Of a stretch of DNA of 64,000 bases, positions 42,035-52,080 are shown one piece after another. Numbering within the stretch: the first letter of the stretch is position 1; each line of letters starts with the position of its first letter. The notes under the pieces were generated by a model. It did not search any database. It was not told the DNA's origin and was given only the letters and a program-made list of their open reading frames with translations. The translations under genes were made by a program, and so were the position numbers. Origin of the DNA: Rhodococcus oryzae (lineage in GTDB: Bacteria > Actinomycetota > Actinomycetes > Mycobacteriales > Mycobacteriaceae); assembly GCF_005049235.1 (NCBI RefSeq), contig NZ_SUMD01000002.1, positions 1 to 64,000 of the forward strand, in the 5' to 3' direction.

Positions 42035-45000
42035 ATGACGCCGACCACCACGACCGAAACGTCGCTCGAGTCCGCTCATCCGGCACCCCGGCGGCTGGGC
42101 AGACCGACCACCGGGCACTTCCGAGAGGTGCCGCACATCGCCGGCCTGGTGATCGGCGTCTACGCGACCCTGGTCTTCCTGTGGAGCATCTCGCCCGTGC
42201 TGCGGTACCTCGTCCGGACGCCACGCGAGTACGTCAACAATTACTACTTCGACGCACCGGACACCAGCATCGTCTGGGCCCTGGTGCTGGCGCTGCTCGC
42301 GGCGGCGCTCGCCAGTCGCAAGCGCATCGCGTGGTGGCTGCTCACCGTCTATCTGATCCTCATCGCCCTCACCAATCTCGCCCAGACCATCGCCGAGCGG
42401 AACATGAACGCGGCGCTGGCCCTCGTCGTCCACCTCGCGGTGATCGGCGTGCTCATCGCCGCGCGCAAGGAGTTCTACACGCGGGTCAGGCGCGGCGCGG
42501 GCTGGAAGGCGCTCGGGGTGCTGCTCCTCGGCCTCGCCATCGGCACCCTGCTCGGCTGGGCCCTGGTCGAGCTGTTCCCTGGCACCCTGCCGTCTGATCA
42601 GCGGCTGCTCTGGTCGCTCAACCGCGTCTTCGGCGGCGTCGTCTTGGAAAACGAGCAGTTCGACGGGCGCACACACGGTTTCGTCAGCACCCTCCTCGGG
42701 CTGCTCGGTGCCCTCGCGTTGCTGGCCGCGGTGGTCACCCTGTTCCGATCACAGCGATCGGACAACGCACTGACCGGCGACGACGAGTCGGCGCTGCGCG
42801 GACTGCTGGCCCGCTCTGGCGCCGACGATTCGCTCGGCTACTTCGCGACCCGCCGCGACAAGGCGGTGATCTTCGCGCCGAGCGGCAAGGCGGCAGTGAC
42901 CTATCGGGTCGAGCTCGGCGTCTGCCTGGCCAGCGGTGACCCGATCGGCGACGAGGAGGCCTGGCCACACGCGGTGGACGCGTGGCTGGACCTGGCCTCC
43001 AATTACGGGTGGACCCCTGCGGTGATGGGGGCAAGCGAGCTCGGCGCCACCGCCTACGCGCGCGCGGGGCTGACAGTCCTCCAGCTCGGCGACGAGGCGA
43101 TCCTGTACACCCGCGAGTTCAACCTCAACGGACGCGAGATGCGTCAGGTCCGGCAGGCGGTCAATCGGGTTCGCAAGCAGGGCGTCACCGTTCGCATCCG
43201 ACGCCATCGCGACATCCCGCCCGAGGAGATGGCGAAGGTGATCGCCAGGGCGGACGCCTGGCGCGACACCGAGACCGAGCGCGGCTTCTCGATGGCCCTC
43301 GGCAGGCTCGGCGACGTCGCCGACGGCGACTGCCTACTGGTCGAGGCCATCGGAGAGACGGACCCGGCCGGGGACGACTCCGCCGACGGCGAGGTCCTCG
43401 GCATGCTCTCGCTGGTGCCGTGGGGTCTGACCGGGGTGTCGCTCGATCTGATGCGCCGGAACCCGAAGGCGCCCAACGGTGTCGTGGAGCTGATGGTGAC
43501 CGAGCTCGCCACCGGCGCGGACCGGTTCGGTGTCAACAAGGTGTCGCTGAACTTCGCGGTGTTCCGGTCGGTCTTCGAGGAGGGTGCCCGGATCGGCGCC
43601 GGGCCGGTGCTGCGGGTGTGGCGATCGATCCTGGTGTTCTTCTCCAAGTGGTGGCAGCTCGAGGCGTTGTACCGCTCCAACGTGAAGTACCAACCGGATT
43701 GGGCCCCGCGCTACCTGTGCTTCTCCGACAGCCGGGTGCTGCCGAAGGTCGGCATGGCGTCCGCGGTGGCGGAGGGTTTCGTCACGCTGCCGCGGTGGCG
43801 GCGCCGCGACATCAGCAAGCACACCGGTACCCGCATCGCGGTGCCGCAGTCCGTGGCGGCGGCGGGATTGCTGCACTCGGACGGCAGTGCGCCCGACGAC
43901 GTCGCCGCGCTCGCCACGGAGACGGTCGGACCCCGGCGCCCGGAACAGGTCCGGGTGCGGATGGACAAGCTGGACCGGATGGCCGCCCATGGCATCGATC
44001 CGTACCCGGTGGCCTACCCGCCCACCCACACCGTCGCCGCGGCAGCCTCGTCACCGGAGGGCACCCGGGTCCGGATCGCCGGGCGGCTCATGCGGATCCG
44101 CGCCTACGGCGGTGTCGCGTTCGCCGAGGTTCGCGACTGGTCCGGCGACCTGCAGGTGCTGTTCGACCGCACCACCGTCGGCGACCGGCTCGACGAGTTC
44201 ACCGCCGACTTCGACCTCGGCGACCTCATCGAGGTGAGCGGCACCATCGGCCGCAGCCGCAAGGGCGAGCTGTCCGTGCTCGCCGCCGAGTGGCGGATGA
44301 ACGGCAAGTGCCTGCACCCGCTGCCGGACAAGTGGAAGGGTCTGTCGGACCCCGAGACCCGGGTGCGTCAGCGCTACCTGGACCTCGCCATCAATGCCGA
44401 GGCCCGCGACCTGCTCACAGCCCGCAGCGCGGTGGTGAAGTCGCTGCGGGACTCGCTCACCTCGCGCGCCTTCATGGAGGTCGAGACCCCGATCCTGCAG
44501 CAGGTGCACGGCGGCGCGAACGCGGCGCCGTTCATCACCCACATCAATGCCTACAACCTGGACCTGTACCTGCGCATCGCGCCGGAGCTCTACCTCAAGC
44601 GGCTGTGCGTGGCGGGCATGGAGCGGGTCTTCGAGATCGGCCGGGTGTTCCGCAACGAGGGAGTGGACTTCAAGCACAACCCCGAGTTCACGATCCTGGA
44701 GGCGTACGAGGCGCACAGCGACTACGAGCGGATGATGGTGCTGTGCAGGGAGCTGATCCAGGCGGCGGCGGTGGCCGCACACGGCCGGGAGATCATCCTG
44801 CGCCCCGGGCCCGACGGCACACCGGTCGAGGTCGACATCTCCGGCGAGTGGCCGGTCAAGACCATGCACGGCGCGGTCGCCGAGAAGCTGGGCGTCGAGG
44901 TGACCCCGGAGACCCCCATCGAGGAACTGCGGCGGCTGTGCGACGAGAACGGGATCCCGCACCAGTCCGATTGGGACGCAGGCGCGGTCGCGCAGGAGAT

Positions 45001-45391
45001 GTACGAACACCTGGTGGAGGACCAGACCGAGTTCCCCACCTTCTACACCAACTTCCCCACCTCGATGTCGCCGCTGACCCGGCCCCACCCCACCATCCCC
45101 GGCGTCGCCGCGAAGTGGGACCTGGTGGCCTGGGGCGTCGAACTCGGCACCGCCTACAGCGAGCTCACCGATCCGGTCGACCAGCGCAGGCGACTCACCG
45201 AGCAGTCGCTGCTGGCGGCGGGCGGCGACGAGGAGGCGATGGAGCTGGACGAGGACTTCCTGCAGGCCCTCGAGCACGCGATGCCGCCCACCGGCGGGAT
45301 CGGGATGGGTGTGGACCGGATCGTCATGCTCATCACCGGCGGCAGCATTCGGGAATCACTGGCGTTCCCCCTGGCCAAGCCGCGCCAGTGA
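42035..45391 (+). CDS. lysX: Bifunctional lysyl-tRNA synthetase / lysyl-phosphatidylglycerol synthase LysX
   Basis: The 1118-residue protein has three parts. Residues about 1-240 form six or seven membrane helices. About 250-600 is the MprF-type transferase domain ([10 protein letters not shown] and [16 protein letters not shown]). From about 632 it is a class II lysyl-tRNA synthetase: an anticodon-binding OB fold, then motif 2 ([20 protein letters not shown]) and motif 3 ([16 protein letters not shown]). LysX transfers lysine from Lys-tRNA to phosphatidylglycerol, giving resistance to cationic peptides; mycobacterial LysX is about 1170 residues. It heads an operon with coupled overlaps to the next two genes. 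Confidence 0.93.
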   Translation: MTPTTTTETSLESAHPAPRRLGRPTTGHFREVPHIAGLVIGVYATLVFLWSISPVLRYLVRTPREYVNNYYFDAPDTSIVWALVLALLAAALASRKRIAWWLLTVYLILIALTNLAQTIAERNMNAALALVVHLAVIGVLIAARKEFYTRVRRGAGWKALGVLLLGLAIGTLLGWALVELFPGTLPSDQRLLWSLNRVFGGVVLENEQFDGRTHGFVSTLLGLLGALALLAAVVTLFRSQRSDNALTGDDESALRGLLARSGADDSLGYFATRRDKAVIFAPSGKAAVTYRVELGVCLASGDPIGDEEAWPHAVDAWLDLASNYGWTPAVMGASELGATAYARAGLTVLQLGDEAILYTREFNLNGREMRQVRQAVNRVRKQGVTVRIRRHRDIPPEEMAKVIARADAWRDTETERGFSMALGRLGDVADGDCLLVEAIGETDPAGDDSADGEVLGMLSLVPWGLTGVSLDLMRRNPKAPNGVVELMVTELATGADRFGVNKVSLNFAVFRSVFEEGARIGAGPVLRVWRSILVFFSKWWQLEALYRSNVKYQPDWAPRYLCFSDSRVLPKVGMASAVAEGFVTLPRWRRRDISKHTGTRIAVPQSVAAAGLLHSDGSAPDDVAALATETVGPRRPEQVRVRMDKLDRMAAHGIDPYPVAYPPTHTVAAAASSPEGTRVRIAGRLMRIRAYGGVAFAEVRDWSGDLQVLFDRTTVGDRLDEFTADFDLGDLIEVSGTIGRSRKGELSVLAAEWRMNGKCLHPLPDKWKGLSDPETRVRQRYLDLAINAEARDLLTARSAVVKSLRDSLTSRAFMEVETPILQQVHGGANAAPFITHINAYNLDLYLRIAPELYLKRLCVAGMERVFEIGRVFRNEGVDFKHNPEFTILEAYEAHSDYERMMVLCRELIQAAAVAAHGREIILRPGPDGTPVEVDISGEWPVKTMHGAVAEKLGVEVTPETPIEELRRLCDENGIPHQSDWDAGAVAQEMYEHLVEDQTEFPTFYTNFPTSMSPLTRPHPTIPGVAAKWDLVAWGVELGTAYSELTDPVDQRRRLTEQSLLAAGGDEEAMELDEDFLQALEHAMPPTGGIGMGVDRIVMLITGGSIRESLAFPLAKPRQ

Positions 45392-46095
45392 CCGACACCG
45401 ACACCGCGCCCGACACCCAGAAGTGGATCCGCCGGATCCTGATCGGCCTGCTGGTGCTGGGGGCGGTGCTGTACTCGTCCTGGATGCTGGAGTGGGTGCT
45501 GCCGACGGGCCTGGACCCGAGCCGGGCATACGTCAGCGAACTCGCCGCGCTGGATCAGCCGTACGGATTCCTCTTCCGCACCGGGGACCTGCTCACCGGC
45601 ATCGTGCTCGCCACCGCGGCGGGATTCGGCCTGGCGCTGCGCCCGCGCCGGCTGCTCACCACGATCGGCTGGATCGGAATGGCTGTGTTCGCGGTCAGCA
45701 CGTTCCTCGACTCCCGGATGCCGCTGGCCTGTTCCGCCCACGGCAGCAGCGAGTGCGCCGGCCGCGAGGAGGCCGGCCTGCTGCACGCCGTCCGGTCGCT
45801 GCACGCCGTGACCAGCTCGGCCGCCGCGACCGCCGCGGCCGTGTCGGTTTTCGCCTTCATCCTCGCCGCCTACCGCTACGGATTGCCGCGCCCGCTGCGT
45901 TGGTTCGGTCTGGGGGTCGTCGCCCTCTATTCGATTGGCACCGTCTGGACACTCTTCGCCGTCGACATGGACGGGCGGGGCGACGAGGTCTGGCTCCTCG
46001 GCTACGCACAGCGACTGCAGCTGATCTCGGTCACCGCCTGGATCGTGTTCGCCGCACTGCTCACCGCGCAGGAAGGCCGACGGGGTTCCACGTGA
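45388..46095 (+). CDS. DUF998-type integral membrane protein
   Basis: The 235-residue protein has six helices and two cysteines in an external loop ([14 protein letters not shown]), typical of the DUF998 family. Start GTG overlaps the lysX stop as GTGA, and its own stop overlaps the next gene the same way. It may help the lipid-modification pathway of lysX, by context only. Confidence 0.78.
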   Translation: MTDTDTAPDTQKWIRRILIGLLVLGAVLYSSWMLEWVLPTGLDPSRAYVSELAALDQPYGFLFRTGDLLTGIVLATAAGFGLALRPRRLLTTIGWIGMAVFAVSTFLDSRMPLACSAHGSSECAGREEAGLLHAVRSLHAVTSSAAATAAAVSVFAFILAAYRYGLPRPLRWFGLGVVALYSIGTVWTLFAVDMDGRGDEVWLLGYAQRLQLISVTAWIVFAALLTAQEGRRGST

Positions 46096-46910
46096 AACCA
46101 CCCGGCACCCTCGTCGAGGTCGGCGGCCGATCCCTGCACGTGATGGTGGAGGGGTCCGGGCCGACGGTGATGCTCGTCGGCGGGCTCGCGGGCAACTGGT
46201 TCGACTGGGACGGGGTCGCGGCCCTGCTCGCCCGCGCCTGCACCGTGGTGCGGTTCGACCGGCCCGGCTTCGGGCTCAGTCCCGCCTCCGACGAGCCGCC
46301 GACGGTCCGCGGGGAGTCCGACCGGATCGGTGCGGTGCTCGACGCGGTCGGGGTGCGCGGGCCCGTGACAGTGGTGGGCCATTCGATGGGCGGCTGGTAT
46401 GCCGAGGGATTCGCGCGGACGTACCCCGGGCGGGCCGCGGCCCTGGTGCTGCTCGACGCCAGCATCGCCGCGCGCCACCCCCTCGCACTCCCCCGCCGAT
46501 GGCGGCTCGGCGTCTCGACCGGCCTCGCTCGGGGCGCCTCGGCGTGCGGGCTCCAGCGCCTGGCCGGGCCGTGGGTGCGCCTGGTTACCCACGGCGCTCC
46601 CGACGCGGAAGCGGTCGAGTGGATCCGACTGACCTTCACCGACCCCGACTACCTGCGATCGGCCCTGATCGAGAACGCGGCGTACCCGGACCTGGGCGCG
46701 GAGCTCGAGCGGCTCCGCCCGCTCGGCCCCCTGCCCGCGACCCTGGTCGTGGCCGCCGACTCCGGCCGGTCGGGGCGCTGGGTCCGGGCGCAGCGGCGGC
46801 TCGCCGACCGGCTCGGCGCCGGGTTCGAATCGCTGCGGCCCGCGCGGCACAACATGATGGCGGACCGGCCGGCCTCGGTCGCGGCACTGATCGCGAGCAT
46901 GACAGTCTGA
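46092..46910 (+). CDS. Alpha/beta-hydrolase
   Basis: The 272-residue protein has the nucleophile elbow GHSMGGW (Ser), an oxyanion stretch VGGLAGNWFDWD and a likely catalytic His near PARHNMMAD. It is soluble. Start GTG overlaps the previous stop, so it belongs to the lysX operon. In some lysX operons a lipase-like gene is present, which might hydrolyse lysyl-lipids, but this is inference. Confidence 0.83.
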   Translation: MKPPGTLVEVGGRSLHVMVEGSGPTVMLVGGLAGNWFDWDGVAALLARACTVVRFDRPGFGLSPASDEPPTVRGESDRIGAVLDAVGVRGPVTVVGHSMGGWYAEGFARTYPGRAAALVLLDASIAARHPLALPRRWRLGVSTGLARGASACGLQRLAGPWVRLVTHGAPDAEAVEWIRLTFTDPDYLRSALIENAAYPDLGAELERLRPLGPLPATLVVAADSGRSGRWVRAQRRLADRLGAGFESLRPARHNMMADRPASVAALIASMTV

Positions 46911-46914
46911 CCGG

Positions 46915-47529
46915 GTGCAATTGCTGTTGATCCGCCATGCGCTTCCCGAACGAATCCTCTCGGCCGAGTCCGCCGACGGCGCGGACCCGGGCCTGACAGC
47001 GGAGGGTCACGCCCAGGCCGGGCGTCTGGCAGGCGCCCTCGACCCGTACCCGATCTCCGCGATCGTCAGCAGCCCGCAGCGGCGCGCCCTCGAGACGGCG
47101 GCGCCGGTCGCGGCGGCCCGCGGACTGACCGTGGCCTCCGATGCCCGGCTCGCCGAATACGACCACGGCCGTGCGCACTACGTGCCCATCCACGAGGCCA
47201 AGACGATCGCGCCGGACGCCTATGCCCGCATCCTGGCCGGGCACCTCCCCGACTTCGTCGACGAGCGGGAGTTCCGGTCCCGGGTCCACGAGGGCCTGGA
47301 CCGAGTGGTCGCGGGGGCCGACCACGACGACACCGTGGCCGTGTTCGCGCACGGCGGCGTCATCAACGTGTACCTGCAGGGCCTACTCAGCCTCGACCGC
47401 CCGCTGACCTTCCCGATCGACTATGCGTCGATCACCCGTGTCCTGGTGTCCCGCAACGGCAATGCCCGGGTGGCCTCGGTCAACGAGACCGGCCATGTGC
47501 GGGACCTGCTGATCCGGCACCGCCCGTAA
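46915..47529 (+). CDS. Histidine-phosphatase (phosphoglycerate-mutase-like) family protein
   Basis: The 204-residue protein has the catalytic motif LLIRHALPE (His at residue 8), DPGLTAEGHAQA and VFAHGGVINVYL with the second His. It is a member of the branch-2-like histidine phosphatases. The GTG start is four bases after the hydrolase stop, completing the lysX operon. Substrate unknown. Confidence 0.85.
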   Translation: MQLLLIRHALPERILSAESADGADPGLTAEGHAQAGRLAGALDPYPISAIVSSPQRRALETAAPVAAARGLTVASDARLAEYDHGRAHYVPIHEAKTIAPDAYARILAGHLPDFVDEREFRSRVHEGLDRVVAGADHDDTVAVFAHGGVINVYLQGLLSLDRPLTFPIDYASITRVLVSRNGNARVASVNETGHVRDLLIRHRP

Positions 47530-47551
47530 CGACCCGGTCCGGGTACCGGAC

Positions 47552-47848
47552 TCAGACCTCGATCGGGGTCAGCGGGTGGATCTGCGGCGCACCCGCCAGG
47601 TGGGCGCCGAAGGTGCCCAACGCGGCCTGCAGGTGCGGCGTCGCCATGTGCGCCTGCAGTGCCTCCTGGCCGGTCCACACCTCGACCGTGACGAACGTGC
47701 CGGGGGCGGCCGACGATTCGTAGAGCTCGTAGCCGAGGCAGCCGGCCTCGCCACGACTGGCGGCGGCGAGGGTGGACAGGCCGTCCCGCACGATCTCTTC
47801 CGAACCGGGCTTCGCGGCGATGGTGGCCACCACCTTCAGATCCGACAT
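47552..47848 (-). CDS. Antibiotic biosynthesis monooxygenase (ABM)-domain protein
   Basis: The 98-residue protein is a single ABM ferredoxin-like domain: KVVATIAAKPGSEEIVRDGL, EAGCLGYELYES, FVTVEVWTGQEALQAHMATPH. Members include cofactor-free quinone oxygenases and heme-degrading enzymes, and the specific activity is not evident. Start ATG after GAAGGGGAG. Confidence 0.85.
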   Translation of the reverse strand: MSDLKVVATIAAKPGSEEIVRDGLSTLAAASRGEAGCLGYELYESSAAPGTFVTVEVWTGQEALQAHMATPHLQAALGTFGAHLAGAPQIHPLTPIEV

Positions 47849-47938
47849 CGGCTCCCCTTCTCTCAGGCCACCCCGTGCGGCCGTTTCCGGTAACGCTACT
47901 TGCCCGCGTAAGCCCTCCGCGGGGTTATCCGAACCCCG

Positions 47939-47976
47939 AACTGGACGCTTGTACGTAAAAACTGGACGCTCAGTAC
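47939..47976 (+). repeat. Tandem direct repeat, 21-bp spacing
   Basis: AACTGGACGCTTGTAC at 47939-47954 recurs as AACTGGACGCTCAGTAC at 47960-47976. The 21-base period is two helical turns. The site lies between the ABM gene and the esterase gene, about 170 bases before the latter. Regulator binding is possible. The rest of 47849-48144 shows no gene. Confidence 0.5.
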
Positions 47977-48144
47977 AGAAGCGGTCGGATTTCTCGTGCG
48001 ATGCGCCCGGTGGCACGGCGGGCGATCCGCCCTAGTGTCCTTGAAATGTCAGTGACCGCCATCACATTTTGACCGCGCAGGCGGCCTCAGCGCCGCGCGC
48101 ACCGATGACGATCGCGTTCCCTGCGAAGCCCCAAGGATGTCTAC

Positions 48145-49230
48145 GTGACCAGCAGTGAAGTTGTGGAGTTTGTCAATGCCGGCGACCGCGAGTTCGGTTC
48201 GGTGCGGGCCCGGTTCGTCGACGGCGCGGTCGCGCCGCAGCCGGGCCACCTCCCGACCACGGTTGATCGCCAGGAGATCCACGGCACCAGCATGCAGTCG
48301 CGCTTACTGGCCCAGGCACTGCGGATGACGGTGCGCCCGGTCATCTCGATGTGGGCGAAGGCGTCGGCGCTGCCCTGGCCGTTGAAGTTCCTCGACGACA
48401 TGGGCGCCCTGATGCACCCGCCGATCGAGGGCACCCGCAGCCACACCATCCTGCTCGACAACTGCAGCGCACAGTGGGTCGAGGCGGACGGCGCCGACAG
48501 CGATCGCGTCGTCCTGTACCTGCACGGCGGCGGATTCATGTTCTGCGGGGTCGGCACCCACCAGCGCCTGGTCTCGCGGATCTCGTCCGCCGCACAGGCG
48601 CCGGTCCTGATGGTCGACTACCGGATGCTCCCGACGCACAGCATCGGCGAGGCGGTCGACGACGGGGTCAACGGCTACCGCTGGCTGCTGGCCAAGGGCT
48701 ACCGACCCGATCAGATCGTCATCGCGGGCGACTCGGCGGGCGGCTACCTGTCCTTCATGATCCCGCTGGCCCTCCGTGAGCAGGGCCTGCCCGGCCCGGC
48801 CGGCATCGTCGCGCTCTCGCCCCTCACCGAGATGGATCCGGCACGCAAGACCGAGCACCGCAACGCGGGCCGCGACGCCATGCTCCCGAGCCACGCGCTC
48901 GACGAGCTCGCCCGCATCTCCGACCGGGCCGACAGCCGGTCGGGGTCGCTCCGCAACCGTTCGCGGCTGTGCCCGGTCGACAGCGACCTGCGGGGGCTGC
49001 CGCCGGTGCTGATCCAGGTCGGGTCGCACGAGCTGTTGCTGCCCGATTCCGAACTGATGGCCGACCGGCTCGCCGAGGCGGGCGTGCCCTGCGAGCTCCA
49101 GGTGTGGCGCAGGCAGGTGCACGTGTTCCAGGCGGCAGCCGACGTGGTGCCGGAGGCGCAGCGCGCGATCGACGAGATCGCCTACTTCGTCAAGACGGCG
49201 ACACGGGAACCGCTGAGCCTGGTCCGCTAG
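48145..49230 (+). CDS. HSL-family esterase/lipase
   Basis: The 361-residue alpha/beta-hydrolase has the HGGGF oxyanion motif and GDSAGGYL nucleophile elbow (Ser), with a likely Asp and His at VPCELQVWRRQVHVFQ. These features mark hormone-sensitive-lipase-type esterases. There is no signal peptide. The GTG start has a poor ribosome site. Its TAG overlaps the stop of the convergent PucR-type regulator. Confidence 0.87.
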   Translation: MTSSEVVEFVNAGDREFGSVRARFVDGAVAPQPGHLPTTVDRQEIHGTSMQSRLLAQALRMTVRPVISMWAKASALPWPLKFLDDMGALMHPPIEGTRSHTILLDNCSAQWVEADGADSDRVVLYLHGGGFMFCGVGTHQRLVSRISSAAQAPVLMVDYRMLPTHSIGEAVDDGVNGYRWLLAKGYRPDQIVIAGDSAGGYLSFMIPLALREQGLPGPAGIVALSPLTEMDPARKTEHRNAGRDAMLPSHALDELARISDRADSRSGSLRNRSRLCPVDSDLRGLPPVLIQVGSHELLLPDSELMADRLAEAGVPCELQVWRRQVHVFQAAADVVPEAQRAIDEIAYFVKTATREPLSLVR

Positions 49231-50516
49231 CCGCCCGTGCTCGAGGCGGCCGAATCCGGTCCCGCCTCGAGCACGGCCGCGCCGAGCCAATGACACAGCG
49301 CCAGAGCGATTTCCAGGTCGAGGTGGCCGTCGCGGAGCTTGTGCCCGAGCTGATCCTCCGCCTTGCGGAGCCGGTACACCACCGAGTTCTTGTGCATGTT
49401 CAGCTGTTCCGCGGTCGCGGTGTAGCTGGCGCCGTTGGCCAGGAACACGCGGATCGTCTGCCGCAGCCGATAGCTTGCGGCATCGTCCACGGACAGCGGA
49501 CCGAGGATGTCGCGCACCCACCTCACGGTGGCCGGCATGTCCGCGCACATCAACGCGATCGCGCCGACGTCCGCGCTCGAGACGACGAGCGGGCCCCGAC
49601 GCGCCGAGTTCTGCGCCACCAGCTGCGCCGACATCGCCTGCTCGTGGGTGCGACGGAATCCGGCCACCCCCTCGGCAGGCACCCCGACCGCGAGCGTGAC
49701 CGGGTGCTCCCAGGCGGACACGATCGGCCCGATCGCGGAGAGGTCGACCGACGGCCCGACGGGCAACCAGGCCCACACCTCGTTGTCGGCGCGCGGCAGG
49801 ACCAGCGGTGGGCCGTTGCAGCCGAGCCGTTCCGCCAGGGCGCCGACCGACCGCTCGAGAAAACTCGTCCCGCCGTCCCTGGATTCGGCCCGCTCGGTCC
49901 ACACCGCCAGCGCCAGATGCCGCTGGGCCAGCCGATATCCGAGGGTCAGCTCGGCGGCGGGCAGGTCCGTGGCCCGGCCCGTCAGGAGCTGTCCGATGCA
50001 GGCCTCACGGGAGATGCTGCCGCGACGCAGCCACAGCGCGCGCTCGGTCTCGTAGGCGGCCGCGAGCTGGTGTGCCACCCGATCGCCGTAGCCGGCCGTG
50101 TCGGTCATGATCAGCAGCGCGGCCTGCGCGACCACCGCAGCGTCGTCGCTGAGCAGTTCCATCTGTTCGAGGCACCACCGCATCACGGTGTCCGTGGACA
50201 GGCGGTTGGCCCGCTCCATCGCGGCGAGCGAGACCCCGCGTTGCGCGAGCTGCCGCGCGTACTCGATCGCCGTCGCGGGCGCGTCGGTGCGCCCCGCCTC
50301 GATCCGGTGCTGCAGGATCTGGCGGATCGAGGCCAGCGACTCCACTGTGGTGGCGACCTGCATGGTGGCGATCAGCGGATCCCTGGCCTCCTCGATCTCG
50401 GAGGTCAGCCGATCGATCACCCGCGCCGCGAGTTGCTCGCTCTGCGCCTCCATCGCCGACGCGAGCGCGACCACGAGCTCCCGCGCGCCCAAGGCCGCTT
50501 CACCTGACGATCGCAT
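49227..50516 (-). CDS. PucR/CdaR-type transcriptional regulator
   Basis: The 429-residue protein has a long helical N-terminal sensor region (about 1-180) and a C-terminal PucR-type helix-turn-helix (YRLRQTIRVFLANGASYTAT and LNMHKNSVVYRLRKAEDQLG). It shares this end arrangement with regulators of catabolic genes. ATG 50516 is used; the longer frame has no ribosome site. The convergent esterase is a possible target. Confidence 0.86.
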   Translation of the reverse strand: MRSSGEAALGARELVVALASAMEAQSEQLAARVIDRLTSEIEEARDPLIATMQVATTVESLASIRQILQHRIEAGRTDAPATAIEYARQLAQRGVSLAAMERANRLSTDTVMRWCLEQMELLSDDAAVVAQAALLIMTDTAGYGDRVAHQLAAAYETERALWLRRGSISREACIGQLLTGRATDLPAAELTLGYRLAQRHLALAVWTERAESRDGGTSFLERSVGALAERLGCNGPPLVLPRADNEVWAWLPVGPSVDLSAIGPIVSAWEHPVTLAVGVPAEGVAGFRRTHEQAMSAQLVAQNSARRGPLVVSSADVGAIALMCADMPATVRWVRDILGPLSVDDAASYRLRQTIRVFLANGASYTATAEQLNMHKNSVVYRLRKAEDQLGHKLRDGHLDLEIALALCHWLGAAVLEAGPDSAASSTGG

Positions 50517-50705
50517 GCCGCTGCTCCCTCGCGCCGACAACGTGGCGGGGCTGTCCGCCGTGTCGCAGGGCATTGTGCCGGACCCTGGCCCCACTTGACC
50601 AGAAATCCGGTGTTGCCCCTGCCCGGGGGCCGGTCGATCACGCGATGAGCAGCGGGTTCATCGCGTGATCGCTATGAGGTGATCGGCGGGGCAAGCCCCA
50701 GTCGA

Positions 50706-51626
50706 TCAGGCGCGGTCGCGCAGCCAGCCCGCCAACCAGGTGGTCGGGGTGTTCCCCGCTTTGTCGACCGCGTACCCCTGGTAGTCCTGGTGCGCTCCCG
50801 ACCCGTAGAACCGTTCGAGCTGCTTCCGGCGGCCTTTGTTCGCCTCATCGGTGAGCTGGTTCTGCAGCGTCGGGATGCCGCCCGCGCCGAGCAGGTCGTT
50901 CCAGATCATCGTCGCCTCGTCGCCGTAACGCGGGGAATCCGAGGAGCCCGGATCCGAGTTCTGTGCGAGGAAGCCGGCCAGCCGCGTGACGAAGTCGGTG
51001 CGCTCGGTCGCGCAGTACAGGTCCCCGGGTGCGCAGAAGGTCACCGTGCGATCGCTGAGCCAGCCGAACCCGCCGATTCGCGGGCCGCCCGAGCCGATGC
51101 CCGGCACGGCCGGGCCGATCAGCACGTCGCTGTCCGCGCGGCGCGGGTCGGAGAGCAGCCCGACGGCCGCCACCTTCTCGGGGCGGATGGTGCTGGTGCC
51201 GGTGCCGATCTCCGCGGCCAGATCGCCCGCCGCGTCCGCGCCCTGGCTGTAGCCGATGATGCCGAAACGCGTATTGGCGCAGGCCTTCTGCATCGCCTCC
51301 AGCATCCCCCGCGCATTGTCGGTGGCCTGCTTCTTCGATGCCCCGTACACCTCCCCCTCCCAGGGAAACGCGGTCGCGGCGTAGGTGACGTAGTCGGACC
51401 GGATCTTCGACGCGGGAAGCGCGTTCGTCACGGCGGCGAGCATGCCGGGGCCGGGACGCTTGTCCGGCTGCGTTGAGGTCTCCCAGGTACCCGGGACGGC
51501 CACCACATACATGCTCGGGCAATTGCCTCCGGCCGGATCGGCCTGGGCGGCCGTGCCGGAGAGCACCGTCCCCACGGTGGCAGCAGCGAATGCGGACAGC
51601 ACTGCGATGGATTTCTTCAGGCGCAT
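50706..51626 (-). CDS. Secreted cutinase-family serine hydrolase
   Basis: The 306-residue precursor has a signal peptide cleaved near AAQADP. The mature protein has the nucleophile elbow GIIGYSQGADAAGDLA (Ser), four cysteines (NCPSM, ACAN, FCAPG, YCATE) for two disulfides, and catalytic Asp/His candidates in GDLYCATERTDF and GAHQDYQGY. Cutinase-like proteins (Culp) of mycolata hydrolyse lipid esters outside the cell. ATG 51626 is chosen over the longer frame. Confidence 0.88.
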   Translation of the reverse strand: MRLKKSIAVLSAFAAATVGTVLSGTAAQADPAGGNCPSMYVVAVPGTWETSTQPDKRPGPGMLAAVTNALPASKIRSDYVTYAATAFPWEGEVYGASKKQATDNARGMLEAMQKACANTRFGIIGYSQGADAAGDLAAEIGTGTSTIRPEKVAAVGLLSDPRRADSDVLIGPAVPGIGSGGPRIGGFGWLSDRTVTFCAPGDLYCATERTDFVTRLAGFLAQNSDPGSSDSPRYGDEATMIWNDLLGAGGIPTLQNQLTDEANKGRRKQLERFYGSGAHQDYQGYAVDKAGNTPTTWLAGWLRDRA

Positions 51627-51821
51627 TGTGCGAGCCCCCTCTTTCCTTCCGATTCCCGGTCCGGCCAGCCCATACTGCCCGCGGGAGGTATCAAAAAGAT
51701 GCACAGACGATGAACGAGACGCTACCGCAGACCCCGGGGTTTTCGCGCGCCGAGATCACCCTCCGAGCGATACCCCCGGGGTGCACGCGGGCCCACCCCC
51801 GAAGCGGGGCAGAATCGAACC

Positions 51822-52004
51822 ATGGTCGATGCCGCCGTACTCGTGACGATAGCCTCCGTCTGCGTCGGGTTCGTCCTGTTCGTGACGGCGGCCAGCGGCG
51901 CCCGCGGCCGCTGGAATCGAGGGCTGGTCATCACCCTCTTCGCGGCCGCGATCTGCTGTCTGACGGTCGTTCCGCTGACCGTCGCGCTCACCGCGGGGGT
52001 GTAG
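51822..52004 (+). CDS. Small two-helix membrane protein
   Basis: This 60-residue protein has two hydrophobic segments (AAVLVTIASVCVGFVLFVTA and LVITLFAAAICCLTVVPLTV) joined by a basic turn GARGRWNRG. A CAGAAT hexamer lies six bases before the ATG. It may be real, but no family is recognised. Confidence 0.4.
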   Translation: MVDAAVLVTIASVCVGFVLFVTAASGARGRWNRGLVITLFAAAICCLTVVPLTVALTAGV

Positions 52005-52028
52005 CGGGGCCTCCCCGCGGAGAGCGGC

Positions 52029-52063
52029 GGGTGCGCCGCCGGACGTGAGCCGGCGACGCACCC
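52029..52063 (-). terminator. Terminator of the first Ig-like repeat gene
   Basis: GGGTGCGCCGCCGG (52029-52042) pairs with CCGGCGACGCACCC (52050-52063), with one mismatch. It lies just past the stop at 52081 on the minus strand. Confidence 0.65.
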
Positions 52064-52080
52064 CGAGCGCTCGGCCTCGA

